64,000 nt of DNA from Owenweeksia hongkongensis DSM 17368. GTDB taxonomy: Bacteria > Bacteroidota > Bacteroidia > Flavobacteriales > Schleiferiaceae. Shown here piece by piece: positions 26,617 to 35,488 of this stretch (position 1 is the stretch's first letter; each line of letters opens with the position of its first letter). The DNA is taken from positions 2,356,001 to 2,420,000 of the forward strand of contig NC_016599.1 in NCBI RefSeq assembly GCF_000236705.1. The letters are read 5' to 3'. The position numbers and the translations under genes are program-made. The notes below the pieces were generated by a model. That model saw only the letters and a list, made by a program, of their open reading frames with translations. It was not told where the DNA came from and did no database searches.

Positions 26617-27753
26617 TTATTTAAACACCGGTTCAAAGGAATAGGCCTCCTTAAAAGGAATGGGCTCAGCGTTTACCTTAGCACCATTTCTTATTTTACC
26701 TACACCTTTTGCTATAATTACATCACCTACTTTGAGGCCGCTGCTTACTACCACCAATCCATTGGCACGCGTTTGTACTTCTATAGCCTTTGGGGTGGCT
26801 TCATTATTTTCATTAATGGTGAAAACAAAAACTTGCCCCTGTTGCTCATAAGTAGCAGGCTCTGGCACCACCACTACACTGTCATAATGCACGGGCAACA
26901 TTACGGTAGCCGTGTTTCCATTAGTAAGCAATTGATTTGGATTGCTAAAAAGCACTCTGAATTTTGTAGTTCCCGTGGATTTATTGATCTGTCCACTCAC
27001 CGTTTCTATTTTTCCTTTTATAGGATAAGTGGTGTTGTTAGCCAATTTTAAAGTGAGTTCAGGAAAGTTGGCAATTCGTTCTTTCCGCGTTTTCCCCGGG
27101 CTGCCTTGTAAAAAGTCCAAATATTCACTTTCATTCATCGAGAAGCTGGCATACACATTCTCAATTGCCGAAACGGTGGTAATGGGTGTTTGATCAGATG
27201 GGCTTACCAGTGAGCCTTTACGGTAATTAATAGCTCCCAAAACACCATCCACGGGGCTTTTGATGTTGGAATAATTAATACTAGCCGATACACTATTGTA
27301 GTTGCTTTCGGCTGTTGCCAAATTTGCTTTGGCTGTTTCCAACTGCATTGGGCTGATAATTTCCTTTTTTACCAGAGGTTTCAATTTTTCTACCTCCACC
27401 TTTGCGGCCTCAACCTGAGCTTTTGCAGCACCGGCTTCCTGTGTCAGGCTTTGGGTTTCCAACTTAAAAAGCAACTGTCCCTTTTTTACCTCCTGCCCTT
27501 CGTCCACCAGCACCTCTGTAATATACCCACTCACCTTAGCGCGCACATCGCTGTTTATGGCACCTTCAATTGTTGCAGGGTAGTCCCTGTGGGAAACCAA
27601 ACTCTGCACTTCTGCTTTTATCGTGGGAACAGTGGTAGCTGTAGCTTTCTTTGGTTCGTCTTTTCCTTCTGATTGATTGCAGGACGAAAGGAAGACGAAA
27701 CTCCCGAAAGCTAAAGCGACAAGTGTGAAATTCAATTTTGGCAAAATTTGCAT
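26617..27753 (-). CDS. RND efflux periplasmic adaptor (AcrA/MexA family lipoprotein)
   Basis: A 378-residue membrane-fusion lipoprotein. The start MQILPKL gives a signal peptide with lipid Cys25 in FLSSCNQ; the longer in-frame start is rejected because it hides the lipobox. The order is lipoyl half-motif (RAKVSGYITEVLVDEGQEVKKGQLLFKLE), an alpha-hairpin (AGAAKAQVEAAKVEVEKLKPL), the second lipoyl half (YSNIKSPVDGVLGAINYRKGSLV), then beta-barrel and membrane-proximal domains. It joins the pump to the outer-membrane channel and is the first gene of the triad. Confidence 0.93.
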   Translation of the reverse strand: MQILPKLNFTLVALAFGSFVFLSSCNQSEGKDEPKKATATTVPTIKAEVQSLVSHRDYPATIEGAINSDVRAKVSGYITEVLVDEGQEVKKGQLLFKLETQSLTQEAGAAKAQVEAAKVEVEKLKPLVKKEIISPMQLETAKANLATAESNYNSVSASINYSNIKSPVDGVLGAINYRKGSLVSPSDQTPITTVSAIENVYASFSMNESEYLDFLQGSPGKTRKERIANFPELTLKLANNTTYPIKGKIETVSGQINKSTGTTKFRVLFSNPNQLLTNGNTATVMLPVHYDSVVVVPEPATYEQQGQVFVFTINENNEATPKAIEVQTRANGLVVVSSGLKVGDVIIAKGVGKIRNGAKVNAEPIPFKEAYSFEPVFK

Positions 27754-27929
27754 CGCGTATTTTAATTTAAGATGACATAAACCCAACGGGCTGTATGATA
27801 AGGGCAAAAGTATTTTTTTGTAAGCATACTACTACCTGAAATTGCATAAATAAAGCCTATGGTCTATCATCACGTTTTTCTATTTATATCAGCCTTACCT
27901 CCACATTTTTCTCCTTAAACACAAAAAAA

Positions 27930-27949
27930 CCCCTACCGTTAGGTAGAGG
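27930..27949 (-). terminator. rho-independent terminator of the DUF4890 gene
   Basis: CCCCTACC (27930-27937) pairs with GGTAGAGG (27942-27949) over a GTTA loop, with one wobble. On the minus strand seven T follow. It separates the DUF4890 gene from the efflux operon. Confidence 0.75.
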
Positions 27950-27989
27950 TTAGTCTTAAAAATTCTTAATCGCCTTACTGAAGTTGGAC

Positions 27990-28352
27990 TTAATCTTGAG
28001 CGGGTTCAAGCTCTTTTGCATCTGAAGACTCCATTCTCCTATGCTTACCTCCCTTTCTGCGATTCTTCTGCATTTCCTCCAACTTAGCAAATTGCTCATC
28101 TGTTAAGATTTCTTTCATCTTAGCCTGGTGCGCCTCATGCGCAGTTTTGCGATCATCCTTCATGAAATTAGCCATTTCTAAATTTGCGTTATAAACGGAT
28201 TCCTTTTGATCTGCAGTTAACTCCAACTTCTCTGTCATCTGCTCCGTCATTTTAGAAGCGCGTTCTTCAGGACTACCACCTTGTTTTGGCTGAGCCATTG
28301 CCGGAAGGCTAAAAATACCGGCCAATACTACTGCTGCAATTGTCTTTTTCAT
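27990..28352 (-). CDS. periplasmic DUF4890 / Spy-CpxP-like protein
   Basis: A 120-residue secreted protein: signal peptide ending PAMAQ, then a charged helical region SKMTEQMTEKLELTADQKESVYNANLE... and MKEILTDEQFAKLEEMQKNR, which is the LTxxQ-like pattern of DUF4890 / Spy-type proteins, and a Lys/Arg-rich tail. Related proteins act as periplasmic chaperones or envelope-stress sensors; that role is inferred. It sits upstream of the efflux operon but is separated from it by a terminator. Confidence 0.75.
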   Translation of the reverse strand: MKKTIAAVVLAGIFSLPAMAQPKQGGSPEERASKMTEQMTEKLELTADQKESVYNANLEMANFMKDDRKTAHEAHQAKMKEILTDEQFAKLEEMQKNRRKGGKHRRMESSDAKELEPAQD

Positions 28353-28396
28353 AATAAATCGTTTTGTTTATTATGACTGAAAATTATGCCAAAGGT

Positions 28397-28936
28397 TTAA
28401 TTGACTTTGTCGAAGGCAAGAACCACATCCACCTCCAAACTAAGGATACCTTGAAAATCCTGACTAATTGTGGTTTCCAATACTTGAATGTCTTCTTCAT
28501 TTACTAAAACGTCAAAGATAAATTCTGTTTCCCCATCTGTAAGAATCACTTTGGATTGATCAGAAGTAGTAGTCCACTCTCCAGAGCCTTCGAAATCAAT
28601 TGGAATGGGTAAAGGAAAACCAGTTCCCGTAAGGTCTACCATCGCAATAAATGAAAAATTGTAATCCATAAGATTCGGGTTCCGCTGAAAATTGATTTTT
28701 CCATTCACAGACACGCCACTACCAGACACCCTTGTTGGGGAACCACTTCCCGTAAAGTCAGGAATTTCGGAGTCATACTCTACTGCCTTTAACTTCCAGC
28801 TGCCCTCCAACCTTTTCTCATATGGGAATTCACTGACCACTTGAATAACTGATTCTTTGTCCTCTTTTTTGCATGAAAGAAGAATAACAAATGAAGCGAT
28901 CAGGGTGAGTAAGGATACCTTTTTGATGTGAAGCAT
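28397..28936 (-). CDS. hypothetical lipoprotein, lipocalin-like
   Basis: A 179-residue predicted lipoprotein (lipid Cys22 in FVILLSCKK). After a Lys/Glu linker, RLEGSWKLKAVEY is the usual start of lipocalin-like domains in Bacteroidota, followed by alternating beta strands. Similar proteins are of unknown function. It starts 12 bp after the SDR gene and may share its transcript. Confidence 0.62.
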   Translation of the reverse strand: MLHIKKVSLLTLIASFVILLSCKKEDKESVIQVVSEFPYEKRLEGSWKLKAVEYDSEIPDFTGSGSPTRVSGSGVSVNGKINFQRNPNLMDYNFSFIAMVDLTGTGFPLPIPIDFEGSGEWTTTSDQSKVILTDGETEFIFDVLVNEEDIQVLETTISQDFQGILSLEVDVVLAFDKVN

Positions 28937-28948
28937 TGCTGAAGAGAT

Positions 28949-29650
28949 TTAAGTATCTCTCAACGAAAATACACAATCGGGAGCAGTTTCAGGATGTTTA
29001 ATTACTTTCAACAATTTGGACGCCACATCAATGGGACTCGACAACTCCCCTTTGTCCTTATAATCCACAAAACGTTGCTTATCCGGAAAATCTTCTGTGT
29101 CCAACCTACGAATCTCCCCTTGCATATCGGTATCAACTATTCCCGGTGCTATGGCAAATGAATGTATGTTCGGATAATCTTCTCGAAGGACTTGGGTAAA
29201 CAAGTTGATACCCGCCTTGGAAGCACAGTAGGTGCTCCAGCCAGAAACCGGATAACTTGCTGCACCCGAAGAAATATTTACTATCACTTTTTCTGCCTCC
29301 AACTTTTCTGTTTGCTCAATAAAGAGCTTACATAAAATACTTGGGGCGATAAGATTGATCTGATACGCCCGCTCAATACTTGCAGGGCTCACCTGGCCCG
29401 CTGGTTTCACATCACCAAGCCATCCAGCATTGTTTACAAGTACAAGCTTTTCAGCTTCTTTATTAATGTTGAAATTGATGAGCTTATACTCATCATAATT
29501 ATTCAAATTGTAAGTAAGGTGACGATAATTGGGGTGATTAATCACATGCCTGCGACTTATTCCTACTACTTTATGACCATCCTCCAAAGCTTGCATAGCT
29601 AGCTGATAGCCGATCCCTGAACTGGTTCCGGTGATAAAAAACTGTATCAT
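28949..29650 (-). CDS. SDR family NAD(P)-dependent oxidoreductase
   Basis: A 233-residue classical short-chain dehydrogenase: cofactor motif TGTSSGIG (7-14), NNAG (73-76), catalytic Ser127/128, Tyr141 and Lys145 (YCASK). ISRR after the second strand suggests NADP(H) preference. The C-terminal part is short, as in sepiapterin-reductase/benzil-reductase-like members. The ATG overlaps the KtrA-like stop by ATGA, so the two are coupled. Substrate unknown. Confidence 0.85.
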   Translation of the reverse strand: MIQFFITGTSSGIGYQLAMQALEDGHKVVGISRRHVINHPNYRHLTYNLNNYDEYKLINFNINKEAEKLVLVNNAGWLGDVKPAGQVSPASIERAYQINLIAPSILCKLFIEQTEKLEAEKVIVNISSGAASYPVSGWSTYCASKAGINLFTQVLREDYPNIHSFAIAPGIVDTDMQGEIRRLDTEDFPDKQRFVDYKDKGELSSPIDVASKLLKVIKHPETAPDCVFSLRDT

Positions 29651-30321
29651 TTATTAATTTCTAAAAATCGTGTGAGATGAGATGTTTTTCCAAATAAAAC
29701 TATAACGTCACCCTCTTGTAAAACGGTATCAGCGGAAGGCACACCAATTATATGCTTTTCTCCATCTTCTTCTTTTCTGAGTAGGGTAACCAGATTTACC
29801 TCATATTTTTGGCGCAAGCCGATATCCTCCAGGCTTCTATCAAAAATATTCTTTGGAGCTTTTACTTCTACAATCTGATAATCGTCAGGTAGCTGCATGC
29901 TCATTAGCACATTCGGGTTTATGAGGCTTTCGGCTACGTTATTCCCTACCTCATCTTCTGGAGAAAGAATTTCCTTAATTCCCATTTTCTCCAAAATCCT
30001 GCGCTGAGAAGGACCTTGAACACGCGCCATAATCCGCTTTACCTCCAACTCCTGAAGCGTAAAAGTGGTGAGCAACAAATCCTGAAAATTCTCACCAATG
30101 GCGACTACCACGGCATCCATTTCCAAAATGTTCTGAGATTTTAAAGCTTTGCCATCAGTGGCGTCCAGCGTTACAGCGTACGACACATCATCTTTTATGG
30201 CCTCTACTCTTTCCTCATCATTATCTATGGCCATTACTTCCGCACCTTTTTGCGCAAGCTTTTTGGCGATGGCAGTTCCAAATTGGCCCAGCCCTATTAC
30301 TGCAAATTTACTCTGTGCCAT
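29647..30321 (-). CDS. KtrA/TrkA-family potassium-transport regulatory protein
   Basis: A 224-residue cytoplasmic RCK protein: Rossmann TrkA-N domain with GLGQFG (10-15) and the acidic AIDNDEERV after the second strand, binding NAD(H)/ATP, then a TrkA-C domain (about residues 140-224, YQIVEVKAPKNIFDRSLEDIGL...GDVIVLFGKTSHL). One RCK unit of this length is KtrA-like. It would gate a KtrB/TrkH potassium channel, which is not in the window. It lies 6 bp after the transsulfuration gene and overlaps the SDR gene by four bases. Confidence 0.87.
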   Translation of the reverse strand: MAQSKFAVIGLGQFGTAIAKKLAQKGAEVMAIDNDEERVEAIKDDVSYAVTLDATDGKALKSQNILEMDAVVVAIGENFQDLLLTTFTLQELEVKRIMARVQGPSQRRILEKMGIKEILSPEDEVGNNVAESLINPNVLMSMQLPDDYQIVEVKAPKNIFDRSLEDIGLRQKYEVNLVTLLRKEEDGEKHIIGVPSADTVLQEGDVIVLFGKTSHLTRFLEINK

Positions 30322-30327
30322 GTTGCA

Positions 30328-31488
30328 CTATATTTTATTTAATGCCTGATCAATGTCGGCTTTAAGGTCGTCAATATCTTCAATACCCACGCTGAGGCGA
30401 ATTAGCGAATCTACAATTCCTAGCTTCTCTCTTTCTTCTTTTGGGATGGAAGCATGCGTCATACTTGCAGGATGCCCGGCCAATGATTCTACGCCCCCCA
30501 AGGATTCTGCCAAAGTGAACACATTAAAAGAAGAAATCACTTTCCTCGTATCCTCTAATGACCCACCCTTTATGCTAAAGGAAATCATTCCACCAAAATC
30601 CTTCATTTGCTCTTTGGCAACACTGTGATTTGGATGACTTTCAAAGCCTGGCCAGTACACATTTTCCACTTTAGGGTGATCCTTCAAAAAGTGAGCAATG
30701 GCCTTTCCATTTTCGCAATGGCGCTGCATACGTACGTGCAAAGTTTTTATTCCGCGAACTACCAAAAAAGCATCCATGGGACCGCAAACGGCACCGGAAG
30801 AATTTTGAATGAAATACAACTTTTCAGCAATAGCTTCATCTTTTACGGCAAGTAAACCCAACACCACATCTGAGTGGCCGCCCAAATATTTGGTAGCACT
30901 GTGCATCACAATATCGGCTCCCATTTCCAGCGGGCGTTGAAGGTAAGGCGTGGCAAAAGTGTTGTCCACTATCAAAAGTGCATTGGCAGCTTTAGCCACC
31001 TTGCTCATCGCTTTGATGTCGATGATATTCATCATGGGGTTGGTAGGGGTTTCCACCCAAATAATCTTGGTGTTTTCATTTACATAGTCACCAATTTTAT
31101 CGGCATTGTCCATATCCACAAAATGAAACTTGATGCCTAATGGCTCAAATATTTTGGTAAACAAACGATAGGTGCCTCCGTACAAATCATTGGTAGAAAT
31201 TACCTCATCACCTGGCTTTAGGGTTTTGATAACGCAATCAATAGCCGCCAACCCACTGCCGAAAGCCAAACCAAACTTTCCACCCTCTATGGAAGCAATG
31301 CTATCTTCCAAAGCTTTTCGGGTAGGGTTTCCAGAGCGAGAATACTCAAAGCCCTGATGATCCCCTGGAGCTGCCTGAGCATAAGTTGATGTTTGGTAAA
31401 TAGGGGGCATCACCGCGCCATAAGCCTTGTCGGGCTGCTGGCCACCGTGTATGGTAAGTGTGTTGAATTTCAAATTATCGTCTGCCAT
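30328..31488 (-). CDS. PLP-dependent cystathionine gamma-synthase/gamma-lyase family enzyme
   Basis: A 386-residue Cys/Met-metabolism enzyme. PLP-binding Lys200 lies in SATKYLGGHSD; other family segments are EYSRSGNPTR (48-57, phosphate binding from the neighbouring subunit), FGSGLAAI and SLGGVESLAGHPASMTHASIP. Family members make or split cystathionine, linking cysteine and methionine pools in the cytoplasm. Sequence alone does not separate synthase from lyase; the SLGG.E..A.HPA.MTH.S pattern is common to both. First gene of an apparent unit with the KtrA-like and SDR genes, which are metabolically unrelated. Confidence 0.88.
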   Translation of the reverse strand: MADDNLKFNTLTIHGGQQPDKAYGAVMPPIYQTSTYAQAAPGDHQGFEYSRSGNPTRKALEDSIASIEGGKFGLAFGSGLAAIDCVIKTLKPGDEVISTNDLYGGTYRLFTKIFEPLGIKFHFVDMDNADKIGDYVNENTKIIWVETPTNPMMNIIDIKAMSKVAKAANALLIVDNTFATPYLQRPLEMGADIVMHSATKYLGGHSDVVLGLLAVKDEAIAEKLYFIQNSSGAVCGPMDAFLVVRGIKTLHVRMQRHCENGKAIAHFLKDHPKVENVYWPGFESHPNHSVAKEQMKDFGGMISFSIKGGSLEDTRKVISSFNVFTLAESLGGVESLAGHPASMTHASIPKEEREKLGIVDSLIRLSVGIEDIDDLKADIDQALNKI

Positions 31489-31582
31489 TTCAATGTTTTG
31501 AATATGTAGAGCAAATGTAACGGACGTGAAGGGAAATTGTTAATCGGTTGAATTGTTAATTAGTTAAAAAACTACCACGTTT

Positions 31583-32236
31583 ATTTTTTCACGCAAAGAC
31601 GCCAAGTCGCCAAGCTCCGTGGAACTCTGTTTACTCTGTGGTCAAAAAAAAGTGGAACGCGGATGACACGGATCTAGCTGATTGGTGCGGTTTTATTTTT
31701 TCACGCAAAGTCGCAAAGGAACCCACGCAAAGAAATCTCAGTAAAACTCTGTGTACTCAGTAGTAAAGGGTAGAACGCTGATGACGCGAGTTGAGCTGAA
31801 TAGCACTGATTTTTCACACAGCGCTTACAAAGAAACGCGCAAAGTAAGCTCCGTGGAACTCTGTTTACTCTGTGGTGAAAAAAATGGAATACGGATTACG
31901 CAGATCTAGCTGATTGGTGCGGTTTTATTTTTTCACGCAAAGTCGCAAAGGAAACCACACAAAGAAATCTCAGAAAACTCTGGGTACTCGGTAGTAAAGG
32001 GTAGAACGCTGATGACGCGGGTTGAGCTGAATAGCAGTGATTTTTCACACAGCACTTACAAAGAAACGCGCAAAGCAAGCTCCGTGGAACGCTGTTTACT
32101 CTGTGGTGAAAAAAATGGAATACGGATTACGCGGATCTAGCTGATTGGTGCGGTTTTATTTTTCACGCAAAGTCGCAAAGGAAACCACACAAAGAAATCT
32201 CAGTGAAACTCTGTGTACTCGGTGGTTAAAAATAAA
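31583..32236. repeat. array of a ~231-bp composite direct repeat (about 2.8 copies)
   Basis: Units begin with gatctagctgattggtgcgg at 31671, 31903 and 32134, giving periods of 232 and 231 bp; the copies are about 95% alike by eye. A partial unit end precedes the first and a ~100-bp unit start follows as the third. Each unit combines acgcaaagtcgcaaagg, ctctgtgtactcggtgg, cgctgatgacgcg and ggaatacggattacgc. It fills nearly the whole 816-bp gap between two divergent genes. Open frames on either strand here are by-products of the repeat. Confidence 0.9.
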
Positions 32237-32276
32237 AAGGGAGCAGTGCTAAAAAATCTCAAATCGAAAATGAGTG

Positions 32277-32284
32277 TAGCTTTG
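32277..32284 (+). promoter_or_regulatory. putative -7 element TAGCTTTG of the EamA gene
   Basis: TAGCTTTGC lies 20 nt before the ATG and just outside the repeat array. No clear -33 TTG. Confidence 0.35.
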
Positions 32285-32304
32285 CCGCTTCAAAATCAAT
32301 TTGG

Positions 32305-33192
32305 ATGTCTCCAAAACTACTTGCGCATTTTGCTCTTTTTGCTGTGGCTCTCATCTATGGGCTCAATTATTCTATTGCCAAAGATGTGATGCCTGCATTT
32401 ATAGAACCTCGCGGATTTATACTGCTTCGCGCGATTGGTGCTACGGCTCTTTTTTGGCTCACAGCCTTAAGTTTTGGCAACGAAAAAATTGCTCTCCAGC
32501 ACCATTGGCGTTTGGCAGTATGTGGCGTGTTTGGTGTGGCAGCCAACCAAATGCTGTTTTTTGAAGGGCTGAACATCACCAGCCCCATCAATGCGGCCGT
32601 GATGATGACCACCAATCCTATTTTGGTTTTAATAATGTCGGCCATTATTTTGAAAGAAAGTTTGCGATGGAGCCGTGTTTTAGGAATTGCCTTGGGAATT
32701 GCCGGGGCACTTTTCTTAATTACACGTGGCGGACAAGTGGTAGATATTTTTGATGCCGATAAATCCTTGGGCAACCTTTTGGTGTTTCTCAACGCTGCAT
32801 CTTATGCCGCCTATTTGGTTTTAGTAAAACCTTTGATGGCGAATTACAAAGCTATCACGGTAATAAAATGGGTATTTCTATATGGGCTCATTTTGGTTTT
32901 CCCCTTTGGCGCAAGCCAACTGATGGACGTAACGTGGCACGCATTTCCTCCAGACATCATCTGGAAAGTGGCTTTTGTGGTGATTGGCACCACCTATTTG
33001 GCCTACCTATTTAACGTGTTTGCGCTAAAAACGGTGACCAGCACAACAGTGAGTTTTTACATATACCTGCAGCCGCTAATTGCTGCGATTGCTGCTATTG
33101 CCATGGGAAGAGACCAGCTCACCTCTGTGCTTTTACTCTCGGCAGCATTAATATTTAGCGGAGTTTTTCTAGTGTCTTTTTACAAACGGTGA
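32305..33192 (+). CDS. EamA/DMT-family transporter
   Basis: A 295-residue inner-membrane protein with about ten hydrophobic segments arranged as two EamA repeats: first half LIYGLNYSIAKDVMPAF...PINAAVMMTTNPILVLIMSAIILKE, second half ASYAAYLVLVKPLM...STTVSFYIYLQPLIAAIAAIAMG. Length and repeat pattern are typical of drug/metabolite exporters such as RhtA/YdcZ-like proteins. Substrate unknown. It is divergent from the transsulfuration gene across the 231-bp repeat array, so amino-acid export is a guess only. Confidence 0.88.
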   Translation: MSPKLLAHFALFAVALIYGLNYSIAKDVMPAFIEPRGFILLRAIGATALFWLTALSFGNEKIALQHHWRLAVCGVFGVAANQMLFFEGLNITSPINAAVMMTTNPILVLIMSAIILKESLRWSRVLGIALGIAGALFLITRGGQVVDIFDADKSLGNLLVFLNAASYAAYLVLVKPLMANYKAITVIKWVFLYGLILVFPFGASQLMDVTWHAFPPDIIWKVAFVVIGTTYLAYLFNVFALKTVTSTTVSFYIYLQPLIAAIAAIAMGRDQLTSVLLLSAALIFSGVFLVSFYKR

Positions 33193-33267
33193 TTATTAAC
33201 CTGAGTTGTTTAATAGTTCAGGATTCAGGCTACTTAAAAATGGTGAGTTTTGACTACAAGATCAGCA

Positions 33268-33285
33268 GGAATAGCGAGCTATTCC
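33268..33285. repeat. short palindrome in a non-coding gap
   Basis: GGAATAGC-GA-GCTATTCC is a perfect 8-bp stem with a 2-nt loop, in the 268-bp gap before yicC. No T-run follows on either strand, so it is not a classical terminator; it may belong to a dispersed palindromic element. Confidence 0.4.
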
Positions 33286-33445
33286 AATGGACTTGTGGGA
33301 AGAAAATAGCCGTTTTTAAGTGGATGTCTTTCAAAAAAGCAAAAATTCCGCCCTGCATAACGTGTTAAATCTTCACCAAAGTGCCATGAATATTAGGTTT
33401 TTTGAAAATCTGAAGCTGTAAATATTAATCGAACTCAGGTTATTA

Positions 33446-33453
33446 TACTTTTG
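33446..33453 (+). promoter_or_regulatory. -7 element TACTTTTG directly upstream of yicC
   Basis: TACTTTTGC ends only 7 nt before the yicC ATG, so transcription would begin at or within a few bases of the start codon, giving a leaderless or near-leaderless mRNA. The -33 region lacks a clear TTG. Confidence 0.45.
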
Positions 33454-33460
33454 CAAGCCT

Positions 33461-34330
33461 ATGGCGCACCTATATTCAATGACGGGTTTCGGGAAGGCTA
33501 TTCTCCAACTACCCGCAAAAAAAATTACCATTGAGGTAAAAAGTCTCAACAGCAAGCAGCTGGACATCAACGTTCGCATGCCTTCTTTTTATAAAGAAAA
33601 AGAAAGCCCCATTCGTCAGAAATTGGCGGAAGAGCTGAACCGTGGAAAGATAGATTTGAACTTTTATAGCGAAGTAACAGGAGCCGAAAAAGCCCCTCGT
33701 GTAAACCGTGCTTTGGTGGTAGAATATATCAGTCAGCTAAAAGGCATAATGGATGAAACGGGAGTGGAGGGCGATATAATGTCTGCCGTGATGCGCCTGC
33801 CAGATGTGATGCAAGCTGCCGAAGATGAGGTGGACGAAGCCGAGTGGAAAGCTATTCAGGAAGTGGTGCACCAGGCGGTGGAACAACTCAACGGATTTAG
33901 AGCCGATGAGGGTGCTACCCTAAAAGTAGATCTTGACAATCGCATTGCCATCATTCGCGAAAAGATGGCGGGAATTGATGTGCACGAAGAAGATCGCGTA
34001 AAGCGCATCAAGGAAAAGCTGAGCCGTGGTTTGGCAGAAATTGCTGAGAAGCCAGACGAAAATCGCTACGAGCAGGAGCTTATTTACTACCTCGAAAAAC
34101 TTGACGTTACCGAAGAGAAAGTTCGCCTGAAAAGTCACTTAGACTATTTTGAGCAACTGCTAAATGAAGGTGGACCTATTGGCAAAAAACTTGGATTTAT
34201 TAGCCAGGAAATAGGCCGTGAGATAAACACCATGGGCTCAAAAGCCAATCATGCTGCCATGCAAAAGCTTGTGGTAGAAATGAAGGACGAGCTGGAAAAA
34301 ATAAAGGAGCAGGTACTAAACATCTTGTAA
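33461..34330 (+). CDS. yicC: YicC family endoribonuclease
   Basis: A 289-residue cytoplasmic protein with the YicC N-terminal domain (MTGFGKAILQLPAKKITIEVKSLNSKQLDINVRMP) and a C-terminal DUF1732 domain (YEQELIYYLEKLDVTEEKVRLKSHLDYF...GPIGKKLGFISQEIGREINTMGSKA). YicC proteins are RNA-binding endoribonucleases implicated in RNA turnover and stress fitness. Full length. Founder gene of an operon with a lipoprotein gene, gmk and nadD; the yicC-gmk pairing is conserved in many bacteria. Confidence 0.93.
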   Translation: MAHLYSMTGFGKAILQLPAKKITIEVKSLNSKQLDINVRMPSFYKEKESPIRQKLAEELNRGKIDLNFYSEVTGAEKAPRVNRALVVEYISQLKGIMDETGVEGDIMSAVMRLPDVMQAAEDEVDEAEWKAIQEVVHQAVEQLNGFRADEGATLKVDLDNRIAIIREKMAGIDVHEEDRVKRIKEKLSRGLAEIAEKPDENRYEQELIYYLEKLDVTEEKVRLKSHLDYFEQLLNEGGPIGKKLGFISQEIGREINTMGSKANHAAMQKLVVEMKDELEKIKEQVLNIL

Positions 34331-34346
34331 GCTTGTACTAAAAAAC

Positions 34347-34910
34347 ATGAGGTTGTTAATTGGATTGATATTCTTGACTTTAATGAGTTGCTCCATGCAA
34401 AGACAGCTTAGAAATCCGGTGCCAAATGTTAGCCTGTTTGAGGAAAGTAAAACATTTACAGACTCCTTAATTGCTAATGGAGTGGATACAATCCTTGTTT
34501 ATCATAAACAACATGGTATGTATCTCAGAAGCTATTACATCTTTTGGAAAGGGGAGCAGCTTGAAGTTAGGTTGATTAATGAAAATGGAATTTTCAATCT
34601 GAATTCATGGGATATGGTAGGATTATATAGAAATGAACGCTTATTTGAGTTCTATCAGAAACATGAAAAGGAACTGAACCAAAGCACCATTCCTGAAGCA
34701 AGCATATCGCACTACCCATATGTTGATATTGCGGTAATAATTGATCCTAAACTTTTAGAATTACACCTTCCTTGGGGTGTCATTTCTTCTTTTGACTCCT
34801 CTCCGTATCAATTCGCAAGATTAATTGAAAGTATATTATTTAATATCGAACAAAGTACTTACTGGGAAAAGGACGAAAAGAATGTGCTTTTAAAAAATTC
34901 CAAAAACTAA
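34347..34910 (+). CDS. hypothetical lipoprotein inserted between yicC and gmk
   Basis: A 187-residue predicted lipoprotein (lipid Cys15 in LTLMSCSMQ). No motif recognised; the body is mixed alpha/beta with many Tyr, Ile and Asn. Visibly AT-richer than the genes on either side. Spacing is tight (16 bp after yicC, 5 bp before gmk), so it is co-transcribed, but it interrupts an otherwise common gene pair, suggesting later insertion. Function unknown. Confidence 0.6.
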   Translation: MRLLIGLIFLTLMSCSMQRQLRNPVPNVSLFEESKTFTDSLIANGVDTILVYHKQHGMYLRSYYIFWKGEQLEVRLINENGIFNLNSWDMVGLYRNERLFEFYQKHEKELNQSTIPEASISHYPYVDIAVIIDPKLLELHLPWGVISSFDSSPYQFARLIESILFNIEQSTYWEKDEKNVLLKNSKN

Positions 34911-34915
34911 AATAA

Positions 34916-35488
34916 ATGGCTAAACAGGGTAAGCTATTAATATTTTCCGCGCCCAGCGGATCGGGAAAAACCACTTTGGTGAGGTTTCTTTTGAGCCTTG
35001 ATCTCGGAATAGAATTCAGCATTTCGGCAACCAGCCGTGCGCCACGTGGCGAAGAAGTGGATGGCAAGGACTACTACTTTCTTTCGGAAGAAGATTTTAA
35101 AAAGCGCGTGATTCACGGAGATTTTTTGGAGTGGGAAGAAGTGTATAGCGGAACCATGTATGGCACGCTTCGCTCGGAAGTGGAGCGCATTTGGGAAAAA
35201 GGAAATGCTGTGATTTTTGATATGGACGTGGTGGGCGGACTCAACCTGAAAAGCCTGTATGGCGATGCTGCACTTTCTATTTTTGTGATGCCCCCAAGCA
35301 TGGAAGAATTGGAAAAGCGCTTACGCGGAAGACAAACCGATAGCGAGGATAAAATAAGACAGCGCCTGGCCAAAGCCCGAAAAGAAATTGGTCGCTCCGA
35401 TCGTTTTGATCACATTTTGCTGAACAATGATTTGGCTACAGCCAAAAAGGAAGCCGAAAGTTTAGTGCGTTTATTTTTAGGGAAATGA
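34916..35488 (+). CDS. gmk: guanylate kinase
   Basis: Phosphorylates GMP to GDP with ATP in the cytoplasm. The 190-residue protein has the P-loop SAPSGSGKTT (11-20), the GMP-binding SATSRAPRGEEVDGKDYYFLS segment in two parts, LEWEEVYSGTMYGT and the lid/ADP region RGRQTDSEDKIRQRL. Standard family length. Its stop overlaps the nadD start as ATGA. Confidence 0.96.
   Translation: MAKQGKLLIFSAPSGSGKTTLVRFLLSLDLGIEFSISATSRAPRGEEVDGKDYYFLSEEDFKKRVIHGDFLEWEEVYSGTMYGTLRSEVERIWEKGNAVIFDMDVVGGLNLKSLYGDAALSIFVMPPSMEELEKRLRGRQTDSEDKIRQRLAKARKEIGRSDRFDHILLNNDLATAKKEAESLVRLFLGK

Noticed and set aside
31896-32078. Open frame inside the 231-bp repeat array
   Set aside because: It follows the repeat sequence, has no signal or start context, and the same words occur non-coding elsewhere.
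31583-32236. CRISPR array
   Set aside because: Units are ~231 bp, contiguous and without unique spacers; no cas genes are present.
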